From: Coprosoma sp963660615
GTDB taxonomy: Bacteria; Bacillota_I; Bacilli_A; RF39; UBA660
NCBI GenBank assembly: GCA_963660615.1
Contig: CAVKYE010000001.1
Coordinates: 70,856 to 134,855 of the forward strand
Length of the DNA stretch: 64,000 bases
Reading direction: 5' to 3'
Positions 44,943 through 54,716 of this stretch are shown here, piece by piece. The notes below the pieces were generated by a model that saw nothing but the letters and a program-made list of their open reading frames with translations, was not told where the DNA came from and did no database searches. Every line of letters starts with the position of its first letter. The first letter of the stretch is position 1. Both the position numbers and the translations under genes were made by a program.

Positions 44943-45689
44943 TTATAAACTTAGTTTTTTAACTGGAGAACTATAAGGCTCATTCTCAGTTGCTACAATA
45001 TCAAAATCACTTGTAAAATCTTTAAGATAAGTATCATATTCGCAATCTAAAAATCCTACAGATATTTTGTTCAAATCTAATGGGAGCATACTTAAATCAG
45101 TTAAAGAATCTCCTAATAAAACAAAGTTCTTATAATTATTTATATATTTTATATATTCAGTATTATATTTTCTATATGGATCAATCATTTTAGAAAAATC
45201 TATCATACCATTTTGAATAAAATTTGAAAAAACAACAAGGTTATCAAAATGGCATCCTTCCTTTTTCAATAATTCTATAATCAAATTACCAAAACCAGAC
45301 GAATTTATAATAACTTGGTATTTTCTTTGAAGATAATTTATAGTTTCTATTGCATCATCTCTAAAAATAAACTGATTAGATGATACTATATCATTAATAA
45401 CTTTATAGTTGTTTAAAAATTCTTTTAATAGTTTTAATTTTTTAATCCAAATAGAATGAAGCAATTGCTCTTTTTGCACATTGAAAATATCATTTGATAA
45501 AAATATTTTTTCTTCTTGTTCCATAATTTTTGACTTTTCCTCTGCATACTGCTTTGGAAAGAAATTTGAAAAAACACCAATTGAACTAACACTATCATTG
45601 CTAGTAATTGTTTTATCAAAATCTGTTACTATACACAAATTTTCTTTAGGAAAATTATGTACTCTTTGATGATCTTTCATTATTATCAT
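44943..45689 (-). CDS. HAD-family phosphatase
   Basis: A 248-residue HAD hydrolase with motif I CIVTDFDKTITSND, motif II in VIINSSGFGN and motif IV FVLLGDSLTDLSM. A helical cap lies between I and II. It resembles the UMPH-1 / phosphoserine-phosphatase-like group. In the glycan operon it may dephosphorylate a sugar intermediate. GGTGAT precedes the ATG. Confidence 0.8.
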   Translation of the reverse strand: MIIMKDHQRVHNFPKENLCIVTDFDKTITSNDSVSSIGVFSNFFPKQYAEEKSKIMEQEEKIFLSNDIFNVQKEQLLHSIWIKKLKLLKEFLNNYKVINDIVSSNQFIFRDDAIETINYLQRKYQVIINSSGFGNLIIELLKKEGCHFDNLVVFSNFIQNGMIDFSKMIDPYRKYNTEYIKYINNYKNFVLLGDSLTDLSMLPLDLNKISVGFLDCEYDTYLKDFTSDFDIVATENEPYSSPVKKLSL

Positions 45690-45738
45690 TGTATCACCTA
45701 TTTTCTAGTTTTTCTTAAAATGGGAGATGTTTCCTCTA

Positions 45739-47352
45739 TTACTGCGTTTTTTTTCTATCTATATATTCGTCGTAATTTCCAGAAAAAACTTCCATTTGTT
45801 TATTTTCTAAATTCCAAATTTTATTTGTCATTTTTTCTAAGAAATATCTATCATGTGATACAAATAATAAAGTTCCTGAATAATTCATTAAGTTTTCTTC
45901 TAAAACTTCTCTGGAATTTAAATCCAAATGATTTGTTGGCTCATCTAAAACAAGTAAATTAAGGTTTTGATTCATCAAAATACATAGTTTTAGCCTTATT
46001 TTTTCACCACCTGATAATACTTTTATTTTTTTATAAACATCATCACTAGTGAACAACATTGATGCTAATTTATTTCGTGCTTCACCTTGATTCATACTAT
46101 CGAATGACTGAATAAATGTTTCTAATATCGTTTTTTCTTCATCTTCAAAAGATGTATCTTGTGTCAAATATCCAATTTTTGCAGTTGATGAAATTTCAAT
46201 TATTCCATCATCAGGCATTTCTTGACCTAATAAAATTTTTAATAACATAGTCTTACCAGAACCATTTTCTCCAATTATTCCAATTCTGTCTCCCTTTTCA
46301 ATAGTTAAATCTATATCAGAAAATAATTCTTTTTGTTCAAAAGATTTTGCAATTCCAACAGCTTCTAAAAGTGTTGCTCCTGAACGACTTCCAGAAAATT
46401 CATTCATTCTCATACTTTTTTTCTCAAAAATTGGTTTGTCTATTTTTTCCATTTTATTTAATCTGTTTTCAATTTTATTTGCAACACCTCTCAAAATTTG
46501 TGAATTCATTGATTTTAAACGTCTTACTTGCATTTCCATTCTGTGTGTTATGTATTGATTATTTTCATAAGCTTTATATCTTTCTAAAAACCTTTGCTCT
46601 TTATCTTGTATATACTTAGAATAGTTACCATCATATTCTTCTATTCCATCCGTATCTAATTCAAGCACTCTGCCTATTACATGATCCAAGAAGTATCTAT
46701 CGTGTGATACAACTAACACACTTCCTTTATACTGTTTTATATAATCTTCTAACCATTCCAATGTTTTAATATCTAAGTTATTAGTAGGTTCGTCCAACAA
46801 TAATATTTCTGGTTCTTCTAACAACATTTTTGCAACAAGCACTCTAGTCTTTTCGCCACCACTACATTTATCAAAGATAGAATTTGACAAATCTTCAGTT
46901 ATATTCAAACCATTTTTTATCTTTTCAACTTTACTGCTAATTGAATAGCCATTATTTTTATCAAACGCTTCCTGTAATCTTCCATACTTTTCCAATAGTT
47001 TATTCATATCATTTTCATTTAATGAGGTTGCTAATAGTCCTTCTATTGCTCTCATATCTTTTTCAATTGACATAACTTTTTCAAATGGTAAATACAAAAC
47101 ATCTTGAACAGTCATATTAGGATATTCAGGAATTTGTTCCAAATAGCCCATTGAACATTTTTTAAAAAATTGAATATTTCCAGAATCTGGTGTTTCTAAT
47201 CCTTTTAATATTTTTAATAAAGTAGATTTGCCTGTCCCATTTCTGCCTAAAAGTCCAACAACTTCTCCTTCTTTTAAATCAAAACTTACATTATCAAATA
47301 TTACATCAGCACCATAAGACTTTTTTAAATTATTAGCTTTAAAAATCACCAT
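45739..47352 (-). CDS. ABC-F family ATPase
   Basis: A soluble protein of 537 residues with two ABC domains and no membrane part. Walker A motifs are GLLGRNGTGKSTLL and GIIGENGSGKTMLL, signatures CSGGEKTRV and LSGGEKIRL, Walker B LLLDEPTNNLD and LVLDEPTNHLD. A charged linker lies between them (about 235-310). ABC-F proteins act on ribosomes, in translation or antibiotic resistance, not in export. Its place inside a glycan operon is odd, with 40-50 base gaps on each side. AAGGAGTG precedes the ATG at 47352. Confidence 0.92.
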   Translation of the reverse strand: MVIFKANNLKKSYGADVIFDNVSFDLKEGEVVGLLGRNGTGKSTLLKILKGLETPDSGNIQFFKKCSMGYLEQIPEYPNMTVQDVLYLPFEKVMSIEKDMRAIEGLLATSLNENDMNKLLEKYGRLQEAFDKNNGYSISSKVEKIKNGLNITEDLSNSIFDKCSGGEKTRVLVAKMLLEEPEILLLDEPTNNLDIKTLEWLEDYIKQYKGSVLVVSHDRYFLDHVIGRVLELDTDGIEEYDGNYSKYIQDKEQRFLERYKAYENNQYITHRMEMQVRRLKSMNSQILRGVANKIENRLNKMEKIDKPIFEKKSMRMNEFSGSRSGATLLEAVGIAKSFEQKELFSDIDLTIEKGDRIGIIGENGSGKTMLLKILLGQEMPDDGIIEISSTAKIGYLTQDTSFEDEEKTILETFIQSFDSMNQGEARNKLASMLFTSDDVYKKIKVLSGGEKIRLKLCILMNQNLNLLVLDEPTNHLDLNSREVLEENLMNYSGTLLFVSHDRYFLEKMTNKIWNLENKQMEVFSGNYDEYIDRKKTQ

Positions 47353-47403
47353 ATAAATCACTCCTTTTTCGTTGATATATTATACCACAAGTTTGTGTTT
47401 TTT

Positions 47404-48690
47404 TTATTTTTCTTCTAAAATATAACAACCATATACATTTATTTTTGATTTTTCTCTGATATTAATGATTTTTTTAGTACATTTTATCAAATCGTATACA
47501 TAAAATCTCTTATTTAACAATAGATTTTTTAAATCAATAATACATTCTTCGTTACATTCAATATAAAAAATTTTTTTAGATTTTGACCAAATTTTATAAA
47601 CCTTCAAACTTTTTTCTTTTTTTAATTTTCTAGATAAAAATTTCCTTATGTTTTTTAGTTCATTAAATATAAATAGTGGATGCTTTAATAAATTTATTAT
47701 TCTTTCAATTATTTTATTGATTTCGTGAGTATGCTTATTTGTACTATTGTTGTTATATTCTATACCTAATTCTTCTGTTGACATTTCTTCAAACCCATCA
47801 AATTGAAAGTTAAGATTATTTCTGTTGTAAAAATCAATAATTCTTTCGTAATCAGAATTTATAATTATATCATCCCACCACCAACTCATTGCTGAATAAG
47901 TCAGTTTTAAAAAGTATGAACCCCATAATCCTGAAGTAAAATATAATTTGCTACCATAATCATCTATATATGAATAATCAGAGTTTTTTGCATATTCACC
48001 AAAATATAAAATTTCTTTATAAGCTTTCATTGCGTATTGTAAATTTTTAAATGCACTTTCGCTTGGAAAACTATAAAAATGAAGATCCACGTAACAATTT
48101 AACTTTTTTCTATACAAATCATATTTTTGGTAGTTTGAAATACTACATGTAAAAATATATTTCTGATATTTTTTTGATAATATGTTAATTAACTTATTAC
48201 ACCAATTTATTAAAACTTTATCATTACAATTAACCTGATCTATTTCATTCATTATTTCAATAAACTTTATATTATTATATTCAATAATACTATCTAGCAC
48301 ATAATTTATATCTTCAACTAGAACATTATTAATTTTTTTAAAAAATGATGATACTTTTTTATCAATGGGTTGATATTTATTAAAATTCCATGAAAAGTTT
48401 TTATCATTAATATCTAAATAATTGATTTTATTAAAATCAGTGAAATTTAGCAAAGATATTATTATATTAATATTTTTTGTTGAGGCATAATGAACAATAT
48501 GTTTTAGTGTTATTACATCTTTTTTATTATAAATACAATTTAATCCCCATTTACTAAAAATAATTCTTATAATTTTTATCTTGTGTTTATCACACCAATC
48601 TATATAATCAACATATTTTTCTAAAGCATTGGAATCTGATGGATTCCAGCAAAAATTCATGCCGATGGTTGTATTCTTCATATTCTTCAC
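47404..48690 (-). CDS. Clan GH-A glycoside hydrolase-like protein
   Basis: A 428-residue TIM-barrel protein resembling GH5-type glycosidases. The likely acid/base Glu is in KFIEIMNEIDQVNC (Asn-Glu at the end of strand 4) and the likely nucleophile in ILYFGEYAKNSD (strand 7). The N-terminus, TIGMNFCWNPSDSNALEKYVDYIDW, is the usual strand 1 region. No signal peptide, so it would act inside or is released otherwise. The last 110 residues are not recognised. Its stop lies 43 bases before the ABC-F start, and its ATG overlaps the radical SAM stop. Confidence 0.65.
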   Translation of the reverse strand: MKNMKNTTIGMNFCWNPSDSNALEKYVDYIDWCDKHKIKIIRIIFSKWGLNCIYNKKDVITLKHIVHYASTKNINIIISLLNFTDFNKINYLDINDKNFSWNFNKYQPIDKKVSSFFKKINNVLVEDINYVLDSIIEYNNIKFIEIMNEIDQVNCNDKVLINWCNKLINILSKKYQKYIFTCSISNYQKYDLYRKKLNCYVDLHFYSFPSESAFKNLQYAMKAYKEILYFGEYAKNSDYSYIDDYGSKLYFTSGLWGSYFLKLTYSAMSWWWDDIIINSDYERIIDFYNRNNLNFQFDGFEEMSTEELGIEYNNNSTNKHTHEINKIIERIINLLKHPLFIFNELKNIRKFLSRKLKKEKSLKVYKIWSKSKKIFYIECNEECIIDLKNLLLNKRFYVYDLIKCTKKIINIREKSKINVYGCYILEEK

Positions 48691-49988
48691 CTTTTTAAAG
48701 ATAATACTCTGTTTTTTATCAATTGTTTATCTTCATCTAACATATCAACAGCTGTTTTCAAAAGTTCATCTAAATAAAATCTCTCTTTACAACAGGTATT
48801 TTCGTTATATATATACTTTTGCCCAATGCATCCAGATAAACACATTGGATACAATTTGCATTTTTGACATTTGTCAAAATATAATGTATTACACCAAATA
48901 TTATAATTTTTACTAGAAAAGTCAATTCCACTATAAATATCTCCAATTTTATTTAATTCATCATCTGGACACATTTGACATTTTGTAATTATACCAGCAG
49001 GTCCAATTACAAGTGAATCATCATTAGAAGCATAACAATTGTTCTTTTTATATGTTAAAGGGAGTCCATTAACACCTTGAATATGATTATATTTCTTTAA
49101 TAATTTGAAAAATTCAATTGAATAATTTCCTATTTGTCGCATTTCTATAAGTTCTTCTTTTGTTAAATTTTGATTTTTAGGTGTTTTAAAAACAACTCCT
49201 AAATATAATAGAAGATTTTTATTACCATGATGTTTTTTTAGTATTTCTTGAACTAACAACATTGCATCATTAAAATTTTCCTTTGTTATATTAAATCTTA
49301 TTTGCACGATTATATTTTTATTTAACAAGCAATCAATCATATCCAAATTATGCTGAAAGGCATCAAAATTCTTTATTTTATAGTCCTTACTTTTATTGTG
49401 TTGTTCTTTATTACCATCAAAAGCAAACTCTATTTTATTTAAATGCCAATTTTCTATTGCATACTCAATGTCATCTTTATCAAGCAGTGACAAATTAGTT
49501 GCTATACTTGCTTGATAACTTATGCCATTCTCATTACTGAACTCAATCAAACTTTTAGATATTTTATCAATAATATCTCTACGAACTAATGGTTCTCCTC
49601 CAAACCAATATACTCTTATTTTCTTTTTTTCTTGGCTTTCTTGCTTAATGAAATTTATTGTTTGTTCAACAACCTCATCACTCATATCATATCTTGGTGA
49701 ATCATTTTCATAACAAAAAGAGCAATTAGCATTACATTTAGTAGTTGGTAAAATAGTAAAACGTTTATAATCTTTTTCTTTTGATAAATATTCACTTCGT
49801 TTATTAACAACTTCTTCAAATTCATTAAAATCATCAGCAACAAGAAAACCATTTGATACCAAGTCAGAATAATGATTAGCAAACAAATTATCATAGTTGT
49901 CAAATGTAATTAGTTTCGAATTCTTAGTATTGTATATAAAATTCAAACCATTGTGTTGGAATTTTATATTATAAAATGATTCTTTCAT
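48687..49988 (-). CDS. Radical SAM/SPASM enzyme 1
   Basis: A 433-residue radical SAM enzyme. The 4Fe-4S motif is CNANCSFCYEND at about residue 88, GGEPLV follows at about 135, and a C-terminal SPASM region has CQMCPDD and CQKCKLYPMCLSGC with auxiliary-cluster Cys. The first 75 residues resemble the small peptide-binding or leader domain of peptide-maturing SPASM enzymes, but no precursor peptide is seen. In a glycan operon it could dehydrogenate or epimerise a sugar instead, as BtrN and NeoN do. Confidence 0.88.
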   Translation of the reverse strand: MKESFYNIKFQHNGLNFIYNTKNSKLITFDNYDNLFANHYSDLVSNGFLVADDFNEFEEVVNKRSEYLSKEKDYKRFTILPTTKCNANCSFCYENDSPRYDMSDEVVEQTINFIKQESQEKKKIRVYWFGGEPLVRRDIIDKISKSLIEFSNENGISYQASIATNLSLLDKDDIEYAIENWHLNKIEFAFDGNKEQHNKSKDYKIKNFDAFQHNLDMIDCLLNKNIIVQIRFNITKENFNDAMLLVQEILKKHHGNKNLLLYLGVVFKTPKNQNLTKEELIEMRQIGNYSIEFFKLLKKYNHIQGVNGLPLTYKKNNCYASNDDSLVIGPAGIITKCQMCPDDELNKIGDIYSGIDFSSKNYNIWCNTLYFDKCQKCKLYPMCLSGCIGQKYIYNENTCCKERFYLDELLKTAVDMLDEDKQLIKNRVLSLKR

Positions 49989-49997
49989 ATTGTCCTC

Positions 49998-50726
49998 CTA
50001 TATTATAAGTGATAATCCACCATCAATCACTATACTCTCACCAGTAATATATTTTGCATGATCAGATATTAAAAATAGTATCAAATCAGCAACTTCATCT
50101 GGTTTTCCATGTCTTTTCATGGGAATATTCATTGCAGCTTCATTTATCAATTCATTATTATTTAAATCTTTTCTTAGTAAAGGTGTATCAATAGAACCAG
50201 GTTCAACACAATTGACCCTTATATTACAAGATGCTAATTGATAAGCCAATTCCTTTGAAATCATTTTAATGGCTGATTTTGATGAAGAATAATGAACTAT
50301 ATCTCTAATTATTTCAGTATGAATTGAGGTAACATTAACAATTGACTGATTATTTATTGGAGTTAATTTCATTAATTTAATTATTTCTCTTTCTATAAAA
50401 AATATCGACTTCACAGTAGCATTATACATCTTATCCCATTGCATATAATCAATATTATCAATAGTAACATTTTCTTGATATCCTATTGTATTAATAATAA
50501 ATTTAACCACCAATTTTTGATTATTAATTTTTAACTTAATAAACTTTTTTGCATTTTCAAAATCACTTAAATCTAACTGATAAAATTCATCTTTTTTATT
50601 CAATAAATCAACTGGTGATTTATCCAATATTATTAACTTTAATTCAGGATAAGTATTCCTTATCTTTTGGTATGTTGCTTTGCCTATACCCGAAGCAGCC
50701 CCAAATAAAAATCCTATTTCTTGCAT
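49998..50726 (-). CDS. Short-chain dehydrogenase/reductase
   Basis: A 242-residue NAD(P)-dependent oxidoreductase of the SDR family. The nucleotide loop is GAASGIGKATY, the catalytic Ser is in NVTSIHTE and the YxxxK motif is in YSSSKSAIKM; EPGSIDTPLL and the end GESIVIDGGLSL are typical of classical SDRs. It lies between two radical SAM genes, 9 and about 18 bases from them. A sugar oxidation or reduction role is likely. Confidence 0.88.
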   Translation of the reverse strand: MQEIGFLFGAASGIGKATYQKIRNTYPELKLIILDKSPVDLLNKKDEFYQLDLSDFENAKKFIKLKINNQKLVVKFIINTIGYQENVTIDNIDYMQWDKMYNATVKSIFFIEREIIKLMKLTPINNQSIVNVTSIHTEIIRDIVHYSSSKSAIKMISKELAYQLASCNIRVNCVEPGSIDTPLLRKDLNNNELINEAAMNIPMKRHGKPDEVADLILFLISDHAKYITGESIVIDGGLSLII

Positions 50727-50744
50727 ATTGTCATCTCCTTACTA

Positions 50745-51824
50745 TTATCTTATATAATCATTTGGTGATATTTCTTTTGGCGTTGATTTCCACTTGAATG
50801 ATACTGGATTTGAATCTCCAGAGCAATATTTACACAACTCAACAGGTCTATCTATATATTTAAGAACTAATTTTCTGCTTTTAAAAGATGTTATTTCTTT
50901 ATTTGTTTCTGGATAATTGTATTGAAATTTATTATTAAAAATATTAATAAAGATTGATGGTGCACATCTACTTATAACACCATTATATATAATAATACAT
51001 TTTTCACATTCCTTTGCCACATCTTCAAAGTCTGTTGATTCATTCTCATTTAAAATTTTATTAAATCTATCACCTAGTCTAAATATTTCATAACTTACAC
51101 CATTTTTCATAAGTCTTGATTCAACCTCATTTCTTCTCTTCATCATTGGTGGATATAATGAAATTGAAATTGAAATATTTAACCTTGATAACTCTTTTAA
51201 AAATTCTTCTGATTTTGATAATAATAATATTCCATTTGTTATTATTTTCATGTTTGAATATGGATATATTTGTTTTGTATATTTAATATAGTCTAAAATG
51301 TCATCACACAACAAAGGTTCTCCACCTAAAAATCTAAACTCAAATATTTTAAAACCTAATTTATTAATATTATTAATATCTTTTTTGTATTGTTCTAAAT
51401 CATAAAATTTTTCTTCGGCTTGTAGGTTTGAAAAATGATAACATCTATTACATTTTAAATTACAATGTATTGCAATTGGTATTTGAATTTTATCGATCCA
51501 ATAATAGGCTAAATATTTTGATATAACGCCATCAATATTATCAACTTTGTTGGTATATATATAACTAAGCTTATTTATGTCATATATATATACATTTGTT
51601 TTATCAAAATTTAGTGAAGTAATTATCAATTCTCTCTTTTTTTCATTTAGTGATGATGGTAACACCAAAATTGAATTGTCAAATTCTTTATTTGTGATAT
51701 TTAAATCTTCATAATTATTAAAGTATATTTTAGTATACATATCATATACTTTTGTAAAAGTAAGATTTAAAAAGTCACTAAATTCATCTTTCTCATTATC
51801 TATCATTATTATTGCATTTTGCAT
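50745..51824 (-). CDS. Radical SAM enzyme 2
   Basis: A 359-residue radical SAM protein from the ATG at 51824 (TGGAGG upstream). It has an N-terminal domain of about 110 residues, then the cluster motif CNLKCNRCYHFSNLQ and FLGGEPLLCDD, and C-terminal Cys in CEKCIIIYNG and CKYCSGD for a further cluster. It overlaps the FemAB-like gene upstream by 29 bases. Substrate unknown; it is the second of three such enzymes in the operon. Confidence 0.82.
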   Translation of the reverse strand: MQNAIIMIDNEKDEFSDFLNLTFTKVYDMYTKIYFNNYEDLNITNKEFDNSILVLPSSLNEKKRELIITSLNFDKTNVYIYDINKLSYIYTNKVDNIDGVISKYLAYYWIDKIQIPIAIHCNLKCNRCYHFSNLQAEEKFYDLEQYKKDINNINKLGFKIFEFRFLGGEPLLCDDILDYIKYTKQIYPYSNMKIITNGILLLSKSEEFLKELSRLNISISISLYPPMMKRRNEVESRLMKNGVSYEIFRLGDRFNKILNENESTDFEDVAKECEKCIIIYNGVISRCAPSIFINIFNNKFQYNYPETNKEITSFKSRKLVLKYIDRPVELCKYCSGDSNPVSFKWKSTPKEISPNDYIR

Positions 51825-52854
51825 GATTACCTCCATTATTACGTTTAATTATTATACATAGAAATTTTTTTACAAGTTGTTTTGCTTGTTTTACTAATCC
51901 TCTAAACGATAATTTTATTTTTACAAAAACATTTGGGTTTATATAAATATTGTAATTTTTTGAATTTTCTATGCTAAAATGTTTTTTTAATAAACTATTT
52001 CCTCTTGAAAAATCAAAAACATTATATTCTTTATCCTTCAAATAATTTAACAAATGATATATTACCAATTTACCTGGCTGAAAGCGACTATATTCCTTAT
52101 CAAATGCCATATGATATGCCATAAAATTACTAGGAGTGGCTATCAATCCAATCATGTGAGCTATTGGAATATTATTATAGTATAAAATACAAAGCATACT
52201 ATAATCAGTTTTAGAAATATTTCTAAATAATTCTCTTGCCTTCTCATCAACAAATAAAGCTTTACTCTTTTTTATTTTATTGCTTCTACTTTCTATGTCA
52301 AAAATTATATCTATGTAATCTTGTACATCCTTTCCAGATATAATTTTAAATGATAAGTTGTTATTTTTTCTCAATATACTTTCAATATATCTTTTTTCTT
52401 TTCTTTTAATAACAGAATCTAAATCCTGGTTTAAGGAAACAAATGGATTATCTGAAGCAAATTCTGTAATACACTTTTGCTCTTTTATACTATTTATATT
52501 AAAATTGCATTCTAATAAAGTAATTGTTTTTTTACTTTCTATGCAATATTTCTCTAAAGTTTTAATAATTTCTCTTATATCACCATCATATAGAAAAGAA
52601 ACTTTATCTAAATATCTTCCACCTATAACTACCAAATTTTTAAAGGGCATTTTTATTAAAGGTAAAATAAATTGTATTGAATTATTATTATAACCTTTTA
52701 ATATAGTATATTGATGACTTTGATAAACTGAAATATAATTTTGAAACCACCATAAAGAATTGAAATAATTTCGAGTAGCATTTTGTTGCCATAGTTTTTT
52801 CCATTCCTCTTTTGTTTTAGCATCAAGTTTATCTATTTCTTTTATAATTAACAT
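51796..52854 (-). CDS. FemAB/BioF2-like GNAT acyltransferase
   Basis: A 352-residue protein of the double-GNAT (FemX / BioF2-like, PF13480-type) group. The C-terminal GNAT domain has IPIAHMIGLIATPSNFMAYHM, SRFQPGKLVIYHLLNYL and FDFSRGNSLLKKHF, the usual features. Members add amino acids or acyl groups to sugars or to lipid-linked precursors. It would decorate the element D glycan. It overlaps both neighbours by 26-29 bases. Confidence 0.75.
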   Translation of the reverse strand: MLIIKEIDKLDAKTKEEWKKLWQQNATRNYFNSLWWFQNYISVYQSHQYTILKGYNNNSIQFILPLIKMPFKNLVVIGGRYLDKVSFLYDGDIREIIKTLEKYCIESKKTITLLECNFNINSIKEQKCITEFASDNPFVSLNQDLDSVIKRKEKRYIESILRKNNNLSFKIISGKDVQDYIDIIFDIESRSNKIKKSKALFVDEKARELFRNISKTDYSMLCILYYNNIPIAHMIGLIATPSNFMAYHMAFDKEYSRFQPGKLVIYHLLNYLKDKEYNVFDFSRGNSLLKKHFSIENSKNYNIYINPNVFVKIKLSFRGLVKQAKQLVKKFLCIIIKRNNGGNHAKCNNNDR

Positions 52855-53659
52855 AGCTCTTATACCTCACAATATCATAAATATCCGTCAAATCATTGCT
52901 TTTTTTCTTCAACACTATAAATAATTTATACTTAATAAGTTTTAAGAAAAGTCTTATCTTGTGATATTTTTTATCTAATAGATAATCACTCTTTCCTTGA
53001 ATTTCTATTCTTTTTATAGCAACTTCATAATTACCAGTCCAGTAATGAATAACATATAATTTAGGATCATATATCATATTAATACCATTTTTTCGTGCTA
53101 TATCCTGTATTAAAACATCTTCATTAGCACCTAATTTACTACCGTCATGACCGAAATTATTATTGAATCCATTTACTTTGTTGAAAGTTTCTTTTGTCAT
53201 AACTAATAGACATCCACCCAAATATTTATATTTTGGTAATATTTTTTTATCATCACCAAAATCTTTCATTCCAGCAATATATTGATATTTGATAGGTAAA
53301 AACTTAGGAATTTCCTTTGGAATTATTTTACCACCAACTATTGCTTTCAATGATTTATTGTTAGCGTAGCTATTTAAAGCTCCGAAAAACGAAGATTTGG
53401 GTATTATATCATCATCTAAAAACACTAATAACTCATTAGAAGCTTCCTTCGCACCTCTGTTTCTTGCATTACTTAATCCTGTTTTTTCTTCATGATAATA
53501 ATGAATTGCTTTATTCTTCTTATATTGCTGCAATGCTTTATTTTCACTATTATCAATAAGAATTATTTCATTTTCATTAAGATGTTTTATTAAAGAATTT
53601 AGTAATTCATTCAATTTTCTTGATTTTCCTATTGAAGAAATTATATATGATACTTTCAT
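52829..53659 (-). CDS. Family 2 glycosyltransferase
   Basis: A 276-residue GT-A fold glycosyltransferase. SYIISSIGKSRKLNELLNSL is the first strand and helix, followed by EIILIDNSE, GLSNARNRGAKEAS and the metal-binding LVFLDDDIIPKS. NEDVLIQDIARKNG is the conserved acceptor-side ED region. It adds one sugar from an NDP donor to the growing glycan. It starts 12 bases after the third radical SAM gene. Confidence 0.9.
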   Translation of the reverse strand: MKVSYIISSIGKSRKLNELLNSLIKHLNENEIILIDNSENKALQQYKKNKAIHYYHEEKTGLSNARNRGAKEASNELLVFLDDDIIPKSSFFGALNSYANNKSLKAIVGGKIIPKEIPKFLPIKYQYIAGMKDFGDDKKILPKYKYLGGCLLVMTKETFNKVNGFNNNFGHDGSKLGANEDVLIQDIARKNGINMIYDPKLYVIHYWTGNYEVAIKRIEIQGKSDYLLDKKYHKIRLFLKLIKYKLFIVLKKKSNDLTDIYDIVRYKSYVNYKRNR

Positions 53660-53670
53660 ATTGATTTCAC

Positions 53671-54708
53671 CTAACCTTTATGATTTTCAACACACTTTTC
53701 GCAGTATTTCGTTACTACAGGATCATTAATAAATCTTTTTCGCATTTGTTGCATATAAACATTATTCCAAATGTCTTCCTTATCATTTATATTTCCATAT
53801 TCACTAGATGGATTAATAACTCTTCCACAACTTCCCATGTTTCCATAAGCATCAAATGATAAATTTTTAAAATACCAGTCACAATTTTTACAATAATTAC
53901 TTTTGGTGATTTTGTGTGGTAAATTTGTCTTTGTACGAATATTTGATTTTGCATAATTATATAACTCATCTATCTTATCATTAAAATCATCTAAATCTGT
54001 TAATGCGTCTTTAATATCAAAATCTATGTATCTATGTAAATCAATTCTATCTACATTCAAATTATCACAAAACTTTAAAAATTCATAACTACTGTTCATA
54101 AACTCATGACTACAAACACCACTAACTACAATTTCTGCTTTTGATTTATACTTCTTTTTAGCTTCAACAAGTTTTTTTATGTTTGATACTGTTTTATCAA
54201 ATATAACATTTTTAACCTTACATATTGAACTATATTCTTCTGAGTTTGATGCATTTAAACTTATAGATATTTGATTTAACATTTTTTCTTTCATTAAAAA
54301 TTCAATTAAATCATCATTTAATAAAGTTCCATTTGTAATAATATTTATTTTCTTTTTGTTTTTAGATGTTAATTTTATTATTTCTTTAAATTGTGGATGA
54401 AGTAGTGACTCACCTACACCACCCAACATTACAAAAACTGATTCTGGGAACTTCTTATATATTTTTTCAAGCATATCTAAGCTTATAAATTTTTTGCTAA
54501 GTTGTTTTTGATACTCAAAGTCATTATTTTTTCCAGAATGATGAGGACACATTTCGCATCTTAAATTGCATAAATCTGATACATAAATAAGCAACCAAAT
54601 AGGTCTATAATTTAAAATTGTATCCTTTTTATTACTCTTTTTGTATAAGTAATAATTGTAAATTTGTTTAATACTAAATCCATACTTCAAGTTTTTTAAA
54701 TTCACCAT
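53671..54708 (-). CDS. Radical SAM/SPASM enzyme 3
   Basis: A 345-residue radical SAM protein with the cluster motif CNLRCEMCPHHSGK, the MLGGVGESLLHP block and a SPASM-like C-terminus (CKNCDWYF, GSCGRVINP, KYCEKCVENH). This layout, with a WLLIYVSDLCNLRC start, is common to SPASM enzymes in glycan and peptide loci. It follows the deacetylase gene directly and precedes the GT2 gene. Confidence 0.85.
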   Translation of the reverse strand: MVNLKNLKYGFSIKQIYNYYLYKKSNKKDTILNYRPIWLLIYVSDLCNLRCEMCPHHSGKNNDFEYQKQLSKKFISLDMLEKIYKKFPESVFVMLGGVGESLLHPQFKEIIKLTSKNKKKINIITNGTLLNDDLIEFLMKEKMLNQISISLNASNSEEYSSICKVKNVIFDKTVSNIKKLVEAKKKYKSKAEIVVSGVCSHEFMNSSYEFLKFCDNLNVDRIDLHRYIDFDIKDALTDLDDFNDKIDELYNYAKSNIRTKTNLPHKITKSNYCKNCDWYFKNLSFDAYGNMGSCGRVINPSSEYGNINDKEDIWNNVYMQQMRKRFINDPVVTKYCEKCVENHKG

Positions 54709-54716
54709 TTTTTCAC

